Origin: Ashinkailepas kermadecensis | Taxonomy: Eukaryota; Arthropoda; Thecostraca; Neolepadidae | Reading direction: 5' to 3' | DNA length: 64,000 nt | NCBI GenBank assembly: GCA_034440615.1 | Contig: JAOTOM010005131.1 | Location: 31,001 to 95,000, forward strand | In this document: positions 33,161 to 44,118 of the stretch, in pieces | How the letters are laid out: the number at the start of each line of letters is the position of its first letter | How positions within the stretch are numbered: the stretch's first letter is position 1 | Notes under the pieces: generated by a model | What the model was told of the DNA's origin: nothing | Databases searched by the model: none | What the model saw: the letters and a program-made list of their open reading frames with translations, nothing else | Program-made: the position numbers and the translations under genes

Positions 33161-34867
33161 GTCGTGGTGGAACTGCTTCGCCCGTGTCACTTGCCCGTTT
33201 CCTCAGAAGTATCTTCGCCTTCATGAAGGGCCGGAGGGCATCAGCTGTTGATGTGACCTGCTGGTGGCTTTGTTGGCAGCCACGGCTTCTTGAGGAAGGC
33301 TGGCAAGTCGGCCCCGATGAAAATCGATCTCGTTTTGTGACGCATTTTATGAGCGCAATTCCAATATGCATTGAATATATCAGGTATATGCATCGCAGGT
33401 ATATGCGAGAAGTGGACCATGCCAGGAATGGATCGGAATAACGAGCATCGACTGCAGTGAGGGTGCGAATGTCAGAACCTTAGGAGCGTCTCCCAATGCC
33501 CCAACTGACCCAGGGACGTAGGACCATTCGTGAGGAGAGGAAACAACGCCATCTTGTCCCATGCGGCTAATGGTTAAGATCGTGGGAAGTGGTGGGGGAC
33601 ACGGCACCCATTCCCTGTTTCCACCTATGTGAATTCACTGTTCAGAACTGACACTGTTCGGTCGTTATTGTAGTTCACTTAGTGACAAACTTTGGCCCTC
33701 AGCTACGCGTTGCGCTCTGGCCTGATGAGCGGGACCGACACCTATATCGTTGCGAATTGGTAGGTGATTAACTGGTTATTTGGATTTAGACGTGCTTCGT
33801 CCCCCCCAAAAAAAAAATTGCAATAACTAAGCGTCTATGACAATTAATTTGGTTCGTCGTTGCCAAATGAAAGTTGTTACAGCGAGGAGTATGCAACTTC
33901 ATATCTGATGCTTTCATGTATTGGAATATATTTCCAGAATTACTAACACGTCACGATATGCCAGACCGTGTACTATTTCCATTGAGCAACCTACGCCACT
34001 TTGCATGTCGCACCGCCAGAGTGCCTGAACAGTGGCGACATTGTCCCTGACAGCTGCATAGGAAATAGTAGCAAGAAGCATAGCTATAGCCGATGCAGTC
34101 TACCACAGAGTCACCACTTCCCTCCTGCACTTGCGATAACAGGACGATCAATCTCGAAGGCATGGTTCAATTTCGTGCGGCCTATTATTGGTATCTGCTC
34201 CAAGCTCTCCAGCCACCTGCCGTGCATATAAGATGAAATCGTCGAGATGTGGTCTCTGGCTACACGCGGGAGATCACGTGATCGGCGACTCCGGCTGGTC
34301 ATCTGGCAGCCAAATCGGCACACTCATTGCCGGATACTCCGATGTGGTTCGGTAGCCAGCATTAAAGTACGGTTTTCCCGTGACGGTACGGAGCAGTGAG
34401 ACCTGTCAGAAGTGTCCGGCAGTGGAGAGTCTGAGGAGCAAAGGGAGGTCAGTGCCGATAGCCTGCTGATAAAATTTACTGGTATTGCACATAGAACATC
34501 CTACAATACCTCCAGAGAATAATGTGCTTTAATAATCGCAACCTGGGGCCTGCTTCATCGACGTGGGAAGACAAATGAAGTACTTTTTCTTTGACTTGGG
34601 TGAATTATGTTACACCACGCACAGGACAAATGTGCGGTCTGAAGCTGATGTATTCAATTAACAGAAGAGAAGTACGTCATTATTGTTCTTACGGTGGTCA
34701 ACCAGATCTCAGCTCAAATGCATACACAGGTGAAGTACAAGACCTAACAAATACCCCACATGAAAGCACATCCTGCTACAGTGTTGTTCTTTGATTCATC
34801 GGTAAAACTATGTGTGTGTCCACGCCAAAAAGCATGAGGATGCTCCAAGGTTCCCCTCTGACACAGT

Positions 34868-34925
34868 TAGTTAGTTATTAGGGCTTTAGGGCGCATCGAC
34901 TACATCGGTCATGTAGCGCCCCCCC
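34868..34925 (+). repeat. Dispersed repeat with GGCGCATCGAC...GCGCCC
   Basis: GTTAGTTATTAGGGCTTTAG followed by GGCGCATCGACTACATCGG and TCATGTAGCGCCC. A close copy is at 60046-60103; shorter pieces are near 51158 and 53428. Confidence 0.75.
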
Positions 34926-35117
34926 TCTGACACAGTTCAGATGGAGTGTCACTGTTGTGCATTGCTGTGAGCGACAGGTCACTGCATGGTATACCAGATT
35001 CCAAGGGGATATAGATAAGTGACGTAGCGCCTCACCCGACGCAATCACATTATATCCTCTTCGAAACGAGCACGAAGCCGAACGTAGAAGGGAGAAATCG
35101 TCACAGTTCATCCACAG

Positions 35118-35331
35118 TGGAAGCGTGCCAAAGTGCGACTCGAAAATGTCGCTTCGAGGTGGAGTGCGTGGGAGCCTGCCGCAGTCCGCATGCACATCGC
35201 AGGTCACGCCGCCAGGCCGGCCGGGTCAGACCGCGCCGTTCGCCGCTGTGTGTGAGGTCACGTCGCCTGAGGGCGGGCCGGCCGCGGTCAGGGTCGGGTC
35301 GCAGTCGGCCAGCACCGGTCAGTGTCAATAA
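35118..35331 (+). CDS. Possible C-terminal exon of the SLC35F-type gene
   Basis: After ATCCACAG the sequence gives one base that would complete the codon left open at 6527, then 70 codons (opening GSVPKCDSKMSLRGGVRGSL) to TAA at 35329-35331. AATAAA (35327-35332) overlaps the stop. Phase and GC content fit a terminal exon on the + strand. Against it: the intron would be 28.6 kb, the acceptor lacks a good pyrimidine tract, the tail is not conserved in any way I can recognise, and an AATAAA overlapping the stop would leave almost no 3' UTR. Confidence 0.2.
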
Positions 35332-35332
35332 A
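35327..35332 (+). terminator. AATAAA, possible polyadenylation signal
   Basis: Exact hexamer at the end of the GC-rich open stretch 35118-35331 and just before a minisatellite. It only matters if that exon is real. Confidence 0.2.
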
Positions 35333-35414
35333 GGCACTGAGGCGGCGGCGTGTCGCGTGTCGTCCTGACGTGGTGCCGGCGATCGAGCATTGATCGCACC
35401 TCTGAACGGTGACA

Positions 35415-36135
35415 GACTCGGCACGGCGGCGCAGGAGAGTGAAGGCACGGCGGTGACAGATTCGGCACGGCGGTGACAGACTCGGCACGGTGGCGCAGGA
35501 GAGTGAAGGCACGGCGGTGACAGACTCGGCACGGCGATGACAGACTCGGCACGGTGGTGACAGACTCGGCACGGCGGTGACAGACTCGGCACGGCGGTGA
35601 CAGACTCGGCACGGTGGCCGGTGAAGGCACGGCGGTGACAGACTCGGCACGGCGGTGACAGACTCGGCACGGTGGTGACAGACTCGGCACGGCGGTGACA
35701 GAATCGGCACGGCGGTGACAGAATCGGCACGGCGGTGACAGAATCGGCACGGCGGTGACAGACTCGGCACGGCGGTGACAGACTCGGCACGGCGGTGACA
35801 GACTCGGCACGGCGGTGACAGACTCAGCATGGCGGTGACAGACTCGGCACGGCGGTGACAGACTCGGTACGGCGGTGACAGACTCAGCATGGCGGTGACA
35901 GAATCGGCATGGCGGTGACAGACTGGGCACGGCGGTGACAGATTTGGCATGGTGGCGCAGGGGAGTGAAGGCACGGCGGTGACAGACTCAGCATGGCGGT
36001 GCCAGACTCGGCACGGCGGTGCCAGACTCGGCACGGCGGTGACAGAATCGGCACGGCGGTGACAAACTCGGCATGGTGGTGACAGACTCGGCATGGTGGC
36101 ACAGGAGAGTGAAGGAACGTCGGTGACAGACTCGG
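35415..36135. repeat. 20-bp minisatellite (GGCACGGCGGTGACAGACTC)n
   Basis: About 35 copies with C/T and G/A changes, broken now and then by longer GGCGCAGGAGAGTGAAGGCA inserts. Long Cys/His/Arg ORFs on the - strand are repeat artefacts. Confidence 0.95.
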
Positions 36136-36235
36136 CACGGCGGCGCAGGAAAGTGGCGGCGGTGACAGCCTCACCGGGTGACTTCCCAGTCGACGATGGG
36201 ATGTGCCTTCGGCGCCGTTTGCTCCGTGGGGTCGG

Positions 36236-36895
36236 CATCTGGCGACGCTGGCCGGTACTGACGAGACGACGCTGGCCGGTACTGACGTGACGACGCTGGC
36301 CGGTACTAACGAGACGACACTGGCCGGCACTGACCTGACGACGCTGGTCGGTACTGACGAGATGACGCTGGCCGGTACTAACGAGGCGACGCTGGCCGGT
36401 ACTGACGTGACGACGCTGGTCGACATCTGGCGACGCTGGCCGGTACTGACGAGACGACGCTGGCCGGTACTGACGAACCGACGCTGGCCGGTACTGACGT
36501 GACGACGCTGGCCGGTACCGACGTGACGACGCTGGTCGGCATCTGGCGACGCTGGCCGGTACTGACGAGGCGACGCTGGCCGGTACTGACGAGGCGAAGC
36601 TGGCCGGTACTGACGATACGACGCTGGCCGTTATTGACAAGGCGACACTGGTCGGTACTGACGAGGCGACACTGGTCGATACTGACGAGGCGACGCTGGT
36701 CGGTACTGACGAGGCGACGCTGGTCGGTACTGACGAGGCGACGCTGGTCGGTACTGACGTGACAACGCTGGCCGATACTGACGAGGCGACGCTGGTTGGT
36801 ACTGACGAGCCGACGCTGGCCGGTACTGACGAGGCGACGCTGGTCGGTACTGACGAGCCGACGCTGGCCGGTATTGACGAGGCGACCCTGCGACG
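36236..36895. repeat. 24-bp minisatellite (GGTACTGACGAGGCGACGCTGGCC)n
   Basis: About 27 copies; GACGTGACGACG, GACGAGCCGACG and GTCGGCATCTGG variants occur in blocks. It follows the 20-bp array after only about 100 bases. Confidence 0.95.
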
Positions 36896-37072
36896 AGGAA
36901 ACGCTTCCAGTCCACCAGGCGGCTCTGTGTCGGCGTCTCCTAGTGCAGCTGTGTATGGGCGACAGCCTGGCTGTCTCTCGCAGGTGGCCGTCACGTTCGA
37001 CACAGCAGCGTCAGAGCTGACATGAGAGGAGCTGCTGCTTCAGTAAGCGGGCACGAGGGACGGTGTGCCGGC

Positions 37073-37519
37073 GGTCAGGCAGTGCTCAGTCAGGCAGTGT
37101 TCAGCCAGGCAGTGTTCAGCCAGGCAGTGTTCAGTTAGGCAGTGCTCAGTCAGGCAGTGTTCAGTCAGGCAGTGTTCAGCCAGGCAGTGTTCAGTCAGGC
37201 AGTGTTCAGTCAGGTAGTGTCCAGTCAGGCAGTGTTCAGTCAGGCAGTGTTCAGTCAGGTAGTGATCAGTCAGTCAGTGTTCAGTCAGGAAGTGCTCAGT
37301 TAGGCAGTGAGTGCTCAGTCAGGCAGTGTTCAGTTAGGCAGTGTTCAGTCAGGCAGTATTCAGTCAGGCAGTGTTCAGTCAGGCAGTGTTCAGTCAGGCA
37401 GTGTTCAGTCAGGTAGTGCTCAGTCAGGCAGTGTTCAGTCAGGCAGTGCTCAGTTAGGCAGTGAGTGCTCAGTCAGGCAGTGTTCAGTTAGGCAGTGTTC
37501 AGTCAGGCAGCGTTCAGTC
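37073..37519. repeat. 15-bp minisatellite (CAGTGTTCAGTCAGG)n, left part
   Basis: About 29 copies, with CAGTGCTCAGTCAGG and CAGTTAGG variants. It is split from its right part (38118-38276) by a PLE insertion. Confidence 0.95.
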
Positions 37520-38117
37520 ATTGCGTGTAAAGAAAATATTCGACCTTCAATATACCAGGAGGTGCTGAGTTGACATCAAAAGTATCGATAAAGATTATAC
37601 TGTATTACTCAACGTTTCGGCCAGGTGCCATCGTCAGGAGTGATCAAAAATGCTCAAGCTTAACAATTGAAAAAAGCACGAGGGAAAAAAGCGTGCGAAA
37701 AGACACGTGGAATGCAGAAAAGCCTCCTCAGTGGTGCAGACACTCACAGAAACTCCAAACCAGAAACAAACTATGTCAAGAAGGAATCCTCTGAGGAAGC
37801 CCGAGCCGATGGTCAGCATGATAGCTTGAAGTTTGCGAACTTGCTTACGGACCCGCTGGCTACTGGAGCTGTGATGAATTGAAACCTTGGAGACTATGAA
37901 TCTGGGGTAGAGCCTTTCCTGTCTGCAGTTGATGAGGAAGATGATCCGTTCTTCGACACGTCCTAGCTTTTGATGCAAAATTGCAAATTGGGCCATTTCT
38001 TCCGTGAGGTCGCCACTGTTATAGCATTGTTTAATACAACGAAGGATGGCTCTTAGATGCTCCTGGGTTTTAGACATTGCGTGTAAAGAAAATATACGAC
38101 CTTCAATATACCAGGAG
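37520..38117 (-). mobile_element. Penelope-like element, internally deleted copy
   Basis: Reading the - strand from 38117: terminal-repeat sequence (CCTTCAATATACCAG region reversed), an ORF start at 38077 (MSKTQEHLRAILRCIKQCYN ... ERIIFLINCRQERLYPRFIV) of about 87 residues, then a jump at about 37812 straight into the 3' UTR shared with the dimer, the hammerhead-like motif and the second terminal repeat at 37520-37570. The whole RT and endonuclease are missing. It supplies the ORF N-terminus lacking in the dimer. Both sides are the same 15-bp minisatellite, so it inserted into that array. Confidence 0.88.
37571..37646 (-). ncRNA. Hammerhead-like motif in the deleted PLE copy (stem III damaged)
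   Basis: The - strand keeps CTGACGA, stem II as GGC/GCC and GAAAC. The partner strand of stem III reads TTATCGATAC in place of CTTAACGTTAC, so stem III cannot form as in the dimer. Probably inactive. Confidence 0.45.
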
Positions 38118-38276
38118 GCAGTGTTCAGTCAGGCAGTGTTCAGTCAGGCAGTGTTCGGTCAGGCAGTGTTCAGTCAGGCAGTGTTCAGTCAGGCAGTGTT
38201 CAGTCAGACAGTGTTCAGTCAGGCAGTGTTCAGTCAGGCAGTGCTCAGTCAGACGGTGCCGGCCGTCAGGCAGTGT
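38118..38276. repeat. 15-bp minisatellite, right part
   Basis: About ten more copies of the CAGTGTTCAGTCAGG unit to the right of the PLE copy. Confidence 0.93.
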
Positions 38277-38551
38277 TCATAGGGCTGGTGTTTCCTCGTC
38301 CGACGTGTAAGCTACGAACCAGAGAACGCAGACGTGGGGAAGCACCGAGCTGGGGGTGTTTTCGGCACGAGTCGACAGCACGGAGCGACACCTCCCGGGT
38401 CGCTGCGGTGCTGACCCCACGGCGCGGTGCTGCACCTTCGCGACACGGTGCTGCCGTGGGCGGTGTTGTGGGCAGTGTTGTGGGCAGTGCGGACTGGTCA
38501 TCTGAGCGGTCTGGAGTCGTCTGGCGGCAGCGGCATAACTTTCGGTTCCAG

Positions 38552-38692
38552 AGTTCAGACCGCTCACGCGATGGCGCTGGTAGCTCGCCCGGCGGGCTTT
38601 GGGCGGACAGAAGAAAGGCGGCGGACGACCGGCGCTCCTCGTCGGATGTTGACGACCTGTCTCGTGCCCGCCTCTACTGGTTCACGACACAG
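38552..38692 (+). CDS. Possible internal exon of unknown gene
   Basis: A 141-base stretch (47 codons) opens after ATAACTTTCGGTTCCAG and closes at ACACAG|GTGAGC. It is phase 0 at both ends and stays open through SSDRSRDGAGSSPGGLWADR and DVDDLSRARLYWFTTQ. GC content and the good donor favour an exon, but I recognise no domain and no partner exon. It could be a chance open frame. Confidence 0.2.
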
Positions 38693-38858
38693 GTGAGCCC
38701 AGTGCTGGGATGGGATGGGATGCCCAGTTGCCCAGTGCTGGGCATGGGAGTAAGTCGCTCCCCATTAAGCAGGTGACTCCTTGGTCAGGGACGTCGCAGG
38801 GTATATACAAATGGTAAGCAACCTCGAATGAGTAGTCCACGGAAATTTAAAAAGCGTA

Positions 38859-39009
<151 letters not shown>

Positions 39010-39299
39010 CACCGAATTTCAACGGAGACTATTACCAAGGCCATCGTCCATCGTCCAGTGATGTGTACGTCCAGGCTGAGATTTAAGAACCCTCAAGACA
39101 ATGAGATGAATTTAGGCCAATTGCAGGATGTATATTTCTGAACACTACTTCTGATGCAAGCAGTTGAATGGGCATAGGAAAGTTGATTTTGTGCGATGTA
39201 CTCCATAGACGTCATGGGTAAGCTATACAATCATTGGGGCATGCACATTGGCGTACCGAAGGGAGGGGGCATTGGAACAGTCCCCCTCCACATGAGAGG

Positions 39300-42260
39300 T
39301 TGTGGGCCCCAAATAATCGCGCCTGGGTTCGGAAAAATAGCGCCAGGCTCCCTGAAAATCATGCTGGTGTCCCCAACAATCGCACCGGGACCCGTAAAAA
39401 TCACTTTGGAGCCGCCAAAAAGTCGCGAAAGATCTCTGAAAATGAGGCTGAGGCCTCCCAAAATCCCACCCAGGCCCCTGAAAATAACATTGAATGCCTC
39501 AAAAATCGTCCCGGGACCCTAAAAATGACGCTGATGGCTCCAAAATGTTGGATCGGGTCCCTGAAAATACCGTTGGGCCTCCAAAAAGTCGCACCGGGAC
39601 CTCAATAAGTCGCGCCAGGGCCCCATGAAATCATGCTAAGGCCTTAAATGGTTGGACCGTGCCCCTATAAATCACGCTGGGGGCCAAAAAGTTTCTCGGG
39701 ACCCACCGAAAATGACGCTAGGCCCGAAAAAGACTGGCCGGGCCCTCAAAATCGCGCTGGGTCCCAAAATGTCGGGCCGGGGCCCCTGATAATCGCGCTG
39801 GGGGCACAACAATTCTGACCAGGCCCCTGAAAACCGCGCTGGGAGCAGAAAATGTCGTGCCGTGGTCCTTGAAAATCACGACAGGGGCCGCAGAAAGACC
39901 GTCTGGGCCGCCGAAAATCACGCTGGGGCTCAAAAGTTCGCGCCTGGGCCCAGAAAATCACGCTGGGGCCGAAAACAAATCGTGACGTGGTTCTTGAAAA
40001 TCACAACGCGGACTCAAAACGCTGGGCCGGGGCCACTGAAAATCACGCTGAGCCTGAAGGTTCCAAAACGTCGCACCCGGGCCCACTGGCGGATCTAGCC
40101 CACCAGTTTGGGGGGGGCAACTTTCGATTTTCGGCGTCAGCCCCCCCTCCCCCCTCCCCAGTGGCGTAACTATAAATTTCATGAGGGGAGGGGTCGAACG
40201 GATTTGGAGGGTGCCCATTCTCCAACTATTTTTGGTTAAAAGCACCGGATATCGACCACTATTTGGCAAAGGGGCCCATTTTTTACATCATAATTAATGA
40301 CAACATAATTTCCTGTGTAGGGACTACAGCCTACCTCCACCGTTTCTAAGTTACCGGATTTTTGTTCTTGTTTACCAAAACGTTCACGTTCACGTTCAAC
40401 GTCTTGTACCACGTGTCAACGTTCGTGCACGTGTACACACTGATGGATCCGATTTTGTCAACTCTTGCTCTAAGCAGAACTTGAGCAGCATGGAACCCTC
40501 GATGTGTGTCAGAATTCTATGCTACTATATTGGCCTCCAAACAATTATAAAAAATACCTTTAAAATTGGAGTTTCTTCCATTCCGACAGTATTTTTGAAC
40601 CTCAGCAAAGGTTACTGCATTTTAATTTAGTTTACTCCCGTTGGTTTCAGGGGGCCAAAAGACACTATGCCCCCCCCCTTTTAAACGCTTCGGGTGGGGG
40701 GGGGGGGGCATGGCCGGAATGGCCCCTCCCTGGATCCGCTAGTGCCCGGGCCCCTGAAAATCACGCTATGGGCTTGACAGGTCGCACCGGGGCCCCAAAA
40801 GTCTCATCGGGAACACCAAATAAATGAAGCCGGGGCAACGAAACAAAAAAACAGTCTAGACGTGGAAAATCACTGGGCTCCTAGCGGTCGATCCAAAAGA
40901 AACCAGAACGTGTTGGGCCCCCAAAGAGGTGTCGAGGCCACTAAAACTCGCGATAGGCATCCCAACAAGTGAAGACAAGGTCCAAAAACGTCGCGTTGCT
41001 GCCCTTATAAATCACATTAGGAGCCCAAAAAGTCCCGCCGGAGCCCCACAAGTCGCAGCTGACTTCCCAAAAATCAATTCCTACCCGGAATGTTACTCTA
41101 CGGCCACAAAAATTGCGTCAGACCCCAAAAACGCGTCTGACCCCGGAAAAGAAGCGCCTTGGAGCACCGAAAAAAATGCACCGGGAGACCGAAGAATCGT
41201 ACCGGGGCCCAAAAATATCACGCAAGAGGCTTACAAAAAAATACAAGTCGATCGCCAAAAAATCACAAAAGGACTCCATCGAGTCGACCCGAGCACCGGA
41301 AAATTCAGAACAGGCCCCGAAAGAAAGTTCGCCAAAGGGCCTTTCTACTCTTAAGGGTGCCATCGGCTGAAAAAAAACTCGTTGAGCAGCCGCAGTGGCA
41401 TACCAATGGCAAATGCCCCCCCCCATATCCTGAACAGGTGGACTTCCAAGAACCCAAGAATCGCGTCGGGGTCACCAAAAATTGTTCTGGGGCCCCATAA
41501 ATTTGCGTCGGGCCCCCAGAATTAGGGGTTATCAATATATGCAACGGGCACCAGAAAGCTTGCACCATACCCGAAAATTTGCGCCGGGAACACCAAATTC
41601 GCACTAGGGGCCAGGTAAGTACAACACGCTCCTCGAACTAGCGCCAAGCCCCCAAATATCGCGCTTTAGACCTAAAATTCCTGTCAGTAGTCCCATAAAT
41701 CCTGGTCGGGGCATCACAAAATTTCCCTTGGGGCTCTCCAAGCATTGGCGTCGGTGGTCCCAGCTAAGCACAGCGTGGCCCCAAAATCGCATCGAAACCC
41801 GACAAGGATCAAGCCGGAGCCCTTCAAAATAGAGATTCCGAAAAATAAATGTCCGAGCCAGGAAAATCGCTCCTTAGCTCAAACATACCACCAGATGCCT
41901 TAACAAATCGCATACGGCACCGAAAAACGTACCGGAGCTCGAAAAATCGCCGCGGGACACAAAAAGAAATGTCGCCGGGGGCCCGAAAAATCAGGCCGTG
42001 GCTCGAACTTTACATAATTCAGAAGTCAACAAAAATTGCGTCGAGCCAAGAAAACTGGCGTCGGATCCCCCCGGAACTACGCGCCTGGGCCCGAAAAGCC
42101 ACGACGGGACCCCAAGAAATTATACCGGAGCCCCCAAAATCGTGCTGGGGTCCCACAAATGTGAGCGAGAAACCCCAAATAAACACCGGGGGATCCTAAG
42201 AGCACAACTGGAGGACGAAAATGCACCTGGCCCTCAAAAGCATACCGACTCTGGCAAAAA
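39300..42260. repeat. Highly degenerate array of about 30-36-bp units
   Basis: The sequence keeps returning to a pattern like CCCxxAAAATC(A/G)CGC(T/C)GGGxxC, with each A-run spaced 28-40 bases from the next. No two units are identical and the array runs about 3 kb, broken by the DNA element at 40084-40744. Typical units are clear at 39700-40060; they weaken toward 42260. Its ORFs are not genes. Confidence 0.75.
40084..40744. mobile_element. Non-autonomous hAT-like DNA transposon (661 bp)
   Basis: CACTGGCGGATCTAG at the left end and CTGGATCCGCTAGTG at the right end are terminal inverted repeats (13 of 15 match). CCCGGGCC lies directly outside each end (40076-40083 and 40745-40752), an 8-base target duplication as made by hAT transposases. 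The inside is AT-rich, with G-runs near both ends, and has no transposase. Outside it, the degenerate array continues as if uninterrupted. Confidence 0.82.
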
Positions 42261-43022
42261 GCGGCAGGGCCTTAAAAACCATACACATTTGTTAAAACAA
42301 AACACACGAACACCATACAATTCTGTTAGCCTGCCAATCTTCGTCTGCCACACACCGGATCAAAGAATTTTCAACCGGCGATCACCCGTCTTTTCTGTTT
42401 CTCATCCTCTCCAACATCAATCATGAGACTTCTTTTGCCATAGGACAGCAAGTAAGCTACGTTCTTGCTTATTATTTCTCCTCACCGACATCGGTGACAT
42501 TTACGACGGAGGACATCCGAGAGACGTCTAGTACTATATCATGGAAACTAGAGCACACCACATACTCATTATTGAGGCTGTAATAAGCTTGCACCCCTCC
42601 CCCCCCCACCTACACACATAGCGGAAGTTGAAAACATTTTGTTTGAACAGCAATAGGTACTTATGGTCTCACTTGCACCAGGAAGCTAAACCTATTATTA
42701 CAAAAGAATCCATCAGTCGTGAATAGAGTTCGAAGTTCAGAGTGAAGTGTGAATTTGAAAGTACTTATACTGCGATGATAGTTATTTTTCAGTACCACAT
42801 GTTGCTGTTAGCCATAGGCGCGTCCAGGGGGCCTGCCCCATCCCCCTTGGCGGTGAATGTTGTGTTCACTATTAAAATTATCGGATTCTCTATCCAAAAG
42901 TACTCAGCCATGGTACTTTGCGAAATCCCTGGGTGCGCCCCTGCTGTTGACCCTGGCCCTCCAACTTTTTCAGACGTTCCTACACCTATGGTGCATACTA
43001 TAGTGCACGCCGGGTCTCAAGA

Positions 43023-43023
<1 letters not shown>

Positions 43024-43069
<46 letters not shown>
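43024..43069. repeat. (TA)n microsatellite
   Basis: About 45 bases of alternating TA. Confidence 0.96.
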
Positions 43070-43332
43070 TATTTGTCAGAGGTGGAAAAGGTTTATAGCT
43101 ATGGGTATGGCAAAATTATGAGCCTTCAGTTCTATCATGTAAAAAAAAACACATGTACCATATTTTCGTCCTTAGCGGTTCTCACTTTCAAGGGCGCAAT
43201 GCACCGATTTTCTTCCATTTGAAAGTCCTCTTCCCTACACAAATGTCTGTTAAGCATGCCACTGCGTAAGCAAGCAATGCGTGAGCGAATCTACTCCAGT
43301 GCATGCGATAGAGAAAGTCATCTGAGCAGCCT

Positions 43333-43402
43333 GTCCCGTCCCGCCCCGCCCCGCCCCGCCCCGCCCCGTCCCGCCCCGTCCCGCCCTGTTTCGTCTCGTC
43401 CC
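43333..43402. repeat. (CCCCG)n microsatellite
   Basis: Runs of CCCCG with CCCTG and CCCGT variants, going over into TCGTCCCG words. Confidence 0.9.
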
Positions 43403-43879
43403 GTCCTGTCCCGGCTCGACTAGACTGTTTCAATTTTGAAACCGCATAACTCTTTTGTGCAGCGTCTCGCGTTCCAATTTGCTCACTCAGGTTAAGATGT
43501 GCTCTTTGAATTTGATTTTACCAACTGTTATCCCAAGTTTCTTCATGAAGTATAGTTAGTCTTTGTTTAAAGACAGAGGTTCGCGGCAATACTTACGCTG
43601 ATGGAGAACTTTCAACACCATTTCTTGCTATAATACGGTATTTCAAATTGTAATTGTTTTCTCACTGAGCCCAATCTGCTCTTCTCGGTTTCGTATTTAC
43701 CACCTTTGATCACGATGTTTCTCCCGAAATACTTATAAAATAATCTTTGTTGAAAGAAAAGGGATGAGGCAGCATTCCTACGCATTGGTATCTTACCATG
43801 CACCTCACCCAGCAGCCAGCATCCGCTATCCGTTCCGGGTGACGAAGATGCAGGATGGATGGATGGAGGCTTGATGACA

Positions 43880-44118
43880 TTTACTCTCTTACTCTCTCCC
43901 TCCAGTAGCTCTTTCATTCTCATTCGCCGTAATTATTTCACTCTCTCCCTCTTTTGCTTTCTCCCTCTTTTACTTTCTACTTCTTACTTTGTTCCTCTTT
44001 TACTCTATCTCTCTTGTACTCTATCCCTCTTTTCCTATATCCATCTTTTACTCCATCCCTCTTTCACTCTATTCCTGTTTTTCTCTATCCCTCTCACTCT
44101 CTCTCCATCTTCTTTTTA
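43880..44118. repeat. CT-rich degenerate repeat
   Basis: CTCTATCCCTCTTTTA-like units of about 15 bases, strongly pyrimidine-rich on the + strand. The membrane-like ORFs here reflect composition only. Confidence 0.8.

Noticed and set aside
35288..37003. 571-residue - strand ORF with repeating Cys-His-Arg-Arg and Val-Pro-Ala-Ser blocks
   Set aside because: It spans two minisatellites with different units; no conserved domain and no exon borders.
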